Positions 61,917 through 64,000 of a DNA stretch of 64,000 nt are shown here, in pieces. Within the stretch, counting starts at the first letter, position 1. Each line of letters begins with the position of its first letter. Both the position numbers and the translations under genes were made by a program. The notes below the pieces were generated by a model. It was given only the letters and a program-made list of their open reading frames with translations. It searched no databases and was not told the origin of the DNA. This DNA is from Arsenicibacter sp965247375 (GTDB taxonomy: Bacteria; Bacteroidota; Bacteroidia; Cytophagales; Spirosomataceae): contig CBDFHU010000043.1 of assembly GCA_965247375.1 (NCBI GenBank), positions 1 through 64,000 on the forward strand. The letters are read 5' to 3'.

Positions 61917-64000
61917 ATGGAAAATACATCTAAACGGTATTGGAAGGGTGTAGAAGAACTTCGTAACGATGCTACGTTCGTAAAAAACGCAAACAGCGAA
62001 TTTTCAAACGTAAACTCGGCCGACGATCTTCTGGGAGGCTCCAACACACAACGCCGTGACTTCCTGAAAGCAATGGGCTTCAGCATCGCTGCCGTATCAC
62101 TGGCAGCTTGCGAAGCCCCTGTTCGTAAGGCAATTCCTTATCTGAACAAACCGGAATTTACATTCCCGTCAATTTCTGATTACTACGCTTCAACCTATAT
62201 TGAAGGTGGTGATTATGCCAGTATCCTGGTAGAAACACGGGAAGGCCGGCCAATTAAAATTGAAGGTAACCCTTCGTCAAGCATCACAAAAGGTGGTACA
62301 ACTGCCCGGGTGCAGGCGGCGGTTTTGTCGTTATATGACATCGACAAACTGAAAGGACCTAAAAAAGGTGAAGCTGACGCTGACTGGGCAACGGTTGACC
62401 GCGAAATCGTTAGTCAACTGAACGCAGTAGCTGGCCGTAACGGTGCGATCCGCATTGTTACGTCAACTGTTTTAAGCCCTTCAACAAAAGCTGTAGTAGC
62501 TGAATTTGCTGCGAAATACCCGACCGCTCAGCATGTTATGTATGATGCCAGTTCAGCGTTCGGTATCGTACAGGCAAACCAGGCATCTTTCGGTAAGGCT
62601 GTTATCCCTTCCTACGATTTCAGTAAAGCAAAAACGATCGTAAGCATCGGTGCTGATTTCCTCGGCACATGGGTAGCTCCGCTTGAGTTTGCAAAACCTT
62701 ATGCGCAGACGCGTAAGCTGAGTGCTACGAAAAAGGAGATGTCACGTCACTATCAGTTTGAGACAATTCTGTCGATGACTGGATCAAATGCTGACTACCG
62801 TGGTACATACAAGCCTTCGCAGGAAGGACTGGTAGCGACCGCTCTCTATAATAAAGTAGCGGCAAAACTGGGAGGCTCGCCAATCAGTGCTCCGGCTGTT
62901 GACATCCGTTATCTGGACAAGGCTGCTGAAGACCTGATCGCTTCACGCGGTTCAGCGCTGGTCGTTGCCGGTTCAAATGATCCGAACGTTCAGATTGTTG
63001 TGAATGCGCTGAACAGCCTGCTGGGCAGCTATGGTACAACAATTGACATCAATACACCGATTAATTACCGTCAGGGAAATGACGTGCAGATGAACGCATT
63101 TATCGATGCGGCAAAAGCAGGTCAGGTTCAGGCGGTTCTTTTCTTTGGGGCTAACCCGGTTTATGATCACCCGCGTGGTGCTGAACTGGCTCAGGCATTA
63201 CCAAAGGTACAGCTGTCAGTATCATTTGCTGACCGTGCTGAAGAGACTGCTTCCCTGTGTAAGTTCATCACACCAGCTCCTCATTTCCTGGAAAGCTGGG
63301 GGGATGCCGAACCAAAAGCCGGCTTCTACAGCCTGATGCAGCCGACAATCACCAATATTTTCAAGACACGCCAGTTTGAGTCAAGCTTATTGACATGGGC
63401 CGGTAAGTCAGGTGATTTCGCGGCCTTCCTGAAAGGCTTCTGGCGGACAAACATGTTCCCTAAAGCAGGTGGCGGTTCATTCGAATCATTCTGGGTTAAA
63501 ACGCTGAATGATGGTGTGTTTGAGCCGGCTAAAGGTGCTGCCGCTACAGGTGCATCCTTTAATGCAGCTAGCCTGGCATCAGCAGCTTCTGCCGTTGCTT
63601 CACGCTACAAAGCCGCTAATGACGGTATTGAACTGGCCATTTATGAAACAGTTGCTTTGGGCACAGGTTCATCAGCCAATAACCCGTGGTTACAGGAATT
63701 ACCTGATCCGGTCTCCAAAGCTTGCTGGGATAACTACGCTGCTATTTCTCAGCGTACAGCCACTGAGCTGGGCCTGGAGCAGGGCGATCTGGTAAATGTA
63801 ACTGTAGACGGTAAGCCGGCCATTGAAGTACCTGTTCTGGTACAGCCGGGTCAGGCCGATAAAACGGTTGCGGTCGCAATCGGTTATGGCCGTGAGAAAG
63901 CCGGTAAAGCAGCAAACGGCGTTGGAAAGAGTGCTTATCCGCTGGCAACTGTAGCTAATGGGTATGTTGTCTTCGCCGGTGTTAGTGCAAAAGTTGAAAA
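61917..64000 (+). CDS. actB: Alternative Complex III molybdopterin-like/iron-sulfur subunit (ActB-like), 3' end outside window
   Basis: At least 694 residues seen. N-terminal NTQRRDFLKAMGFSIAAVSLAAC has a Tat-like R-R-x-F-L-K motif and a lipobox-like AAC. Next comes the catalytically inactive molybdopterin-oxidoreductase-like half (RPIKIEGNPSSSITKGGTTARVQAAVLSLYD; VLFFGANPVYDHP; PFLVQPGQA-like domain near the end). The iron-sulfur half lies outside the window. It begins 55 bases after actA, part of the same operon. Confidence 0.9.
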   Translation, partial: MENTSKRYWKGVEELRNDATFVKNANSEFSNVNSADDLLGGSNTQRRDFLKAMGFSIAAVSLAACEAPVRKAIPYLNKPEFTFPSISDYYASTYIEGGDYASILVETREGRPIKIEGNPSSSITKGGTTARVQAAVLSLYDIDKLKGPKKGEADADWATVDREIVSQLNAVAGRNGAIRIVTSTVLSPSTKAVVAEFAAKYPTAQHVMYDASSAFGIVQANQASFGKAVIPSYDFSKAKTIVSIGADFLGTWVAPLEFAKPYAQTRKLSATKKEMSRHYQFETILSMTGSNADYRGTYKPSQEGLVATALYNKVAAKLGGSPISAPAVDIRYLDKAAEDLIASRGSALVVAGSNDPNVQIVVNALNSLLGSYGTTIDINTPINYRQGNDVQMNAFIDAAKAGQVQAVLFFGANPVYDHPRGAELAQALPKVQLSVSFADRAEETASLCKFITPAPHFLESWGDAEPKAGFYSLMQPTITNIFKTRQFESSLLTWAGKSGDFAAFLKGFWRTNMFPKAGGGSFESFWVKTLNDGVFEPAKGAAATGASFNAASLASAASAVASRYKAANDGIELAIYETVALGTGSSANNPWLQELPDPVSKACWDNYAAISQRTATELGLEQGDLVNVTVDGKPAIEVPVLVQPGQADKTVAVAIGYGREKAGKAANGVGKSAYPLATVANGYVVFAGVSAKVE

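Overview
This window comes from a chromosome of Bacteroidota, most likely Cytophagales near the Spirosoma group. The evidence is Alternative Complex III genes (ActA, ActB), Bacteroidota-type promoters (a TTG or TTTG element about 19-20 bases before TAnnTTTG), LytS/LytTR regulators with a beta-propeller sensor, many SusD-less secreted hydrolases, ECF sigma modules, CarB without its C-terminal regulatory domain and DUF4920/DUF4097/DUF2805 proteins. Most genes are moderately GC-rich; the second ATPase gene (1660-3885) and a few intergenic stretches are clearly AT-rich. The genus is an inference, not a match.

Layout. 1-1540: tandem short-chain dehydrogenases, both with reading-frame damage. 1660-6293: an overlapping pair of P-loop ATPases whose first gene is split by an IS630-type element in a CTAG site. 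The original 5' end of that gene can be rebuilt on the far side of the element, directly beside a perfect 21-bp palindrome. 6374-13516: a mixture of oxidoreductase, GreA-like, LytTR, esterase and GH43 genes. 13592-16392: an ECF sigma factor, a HEAT-repeat putative anti-sigma protein and two DUF4097 proteins in one operon. 16662-25428: small genes, a frameshifted DUF4394 lipoprotein, carB, two tandem lipoprotein paralogues and a 44-residue Uma2 remnant.

25483-30721: a propeller-type histidine kinase divergent from its LytTR regulator, then an MFS transporter. 30738-38778: GAGACGC palindromic repeats, uxaB-exuT, a saccharopine-dehydrogenase-like gene, an amidohydrolase and a penicillin acylase. 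38865-46005: second ECF sigma module, hydrolases, ABC ATPase, moaA, hpt, a TPR protein and an Lrp regulator. 46182-55712: DUF2805 and a 47-residue DUF2256 protein, GHL10 hydrolase, ispH, flavin reductase-like protein, GH3 family ligase, glycerophosphodiesterase and a second penicillin acylase. 55772-64000: ompH/skp-like gene, smpB, HNH nuclease, rpsA, tRNA-Cys and the start of the Alternative Complex III operon, with actB running off the end.

The strongest candidate for an undescribed system is the two-ATPase operon. It carries two archaeal-ATPase-like NTPases, the second with a long AT-rich helical C-terminus resembling a sensor arm, and a palindrome abutting the original start codon. Its role is unknown; a defence or stress role is only a hypothesis. 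At least three other genes carry single-base frameshifts. They may be real decay or assembly errors, and read-level checking would decide.
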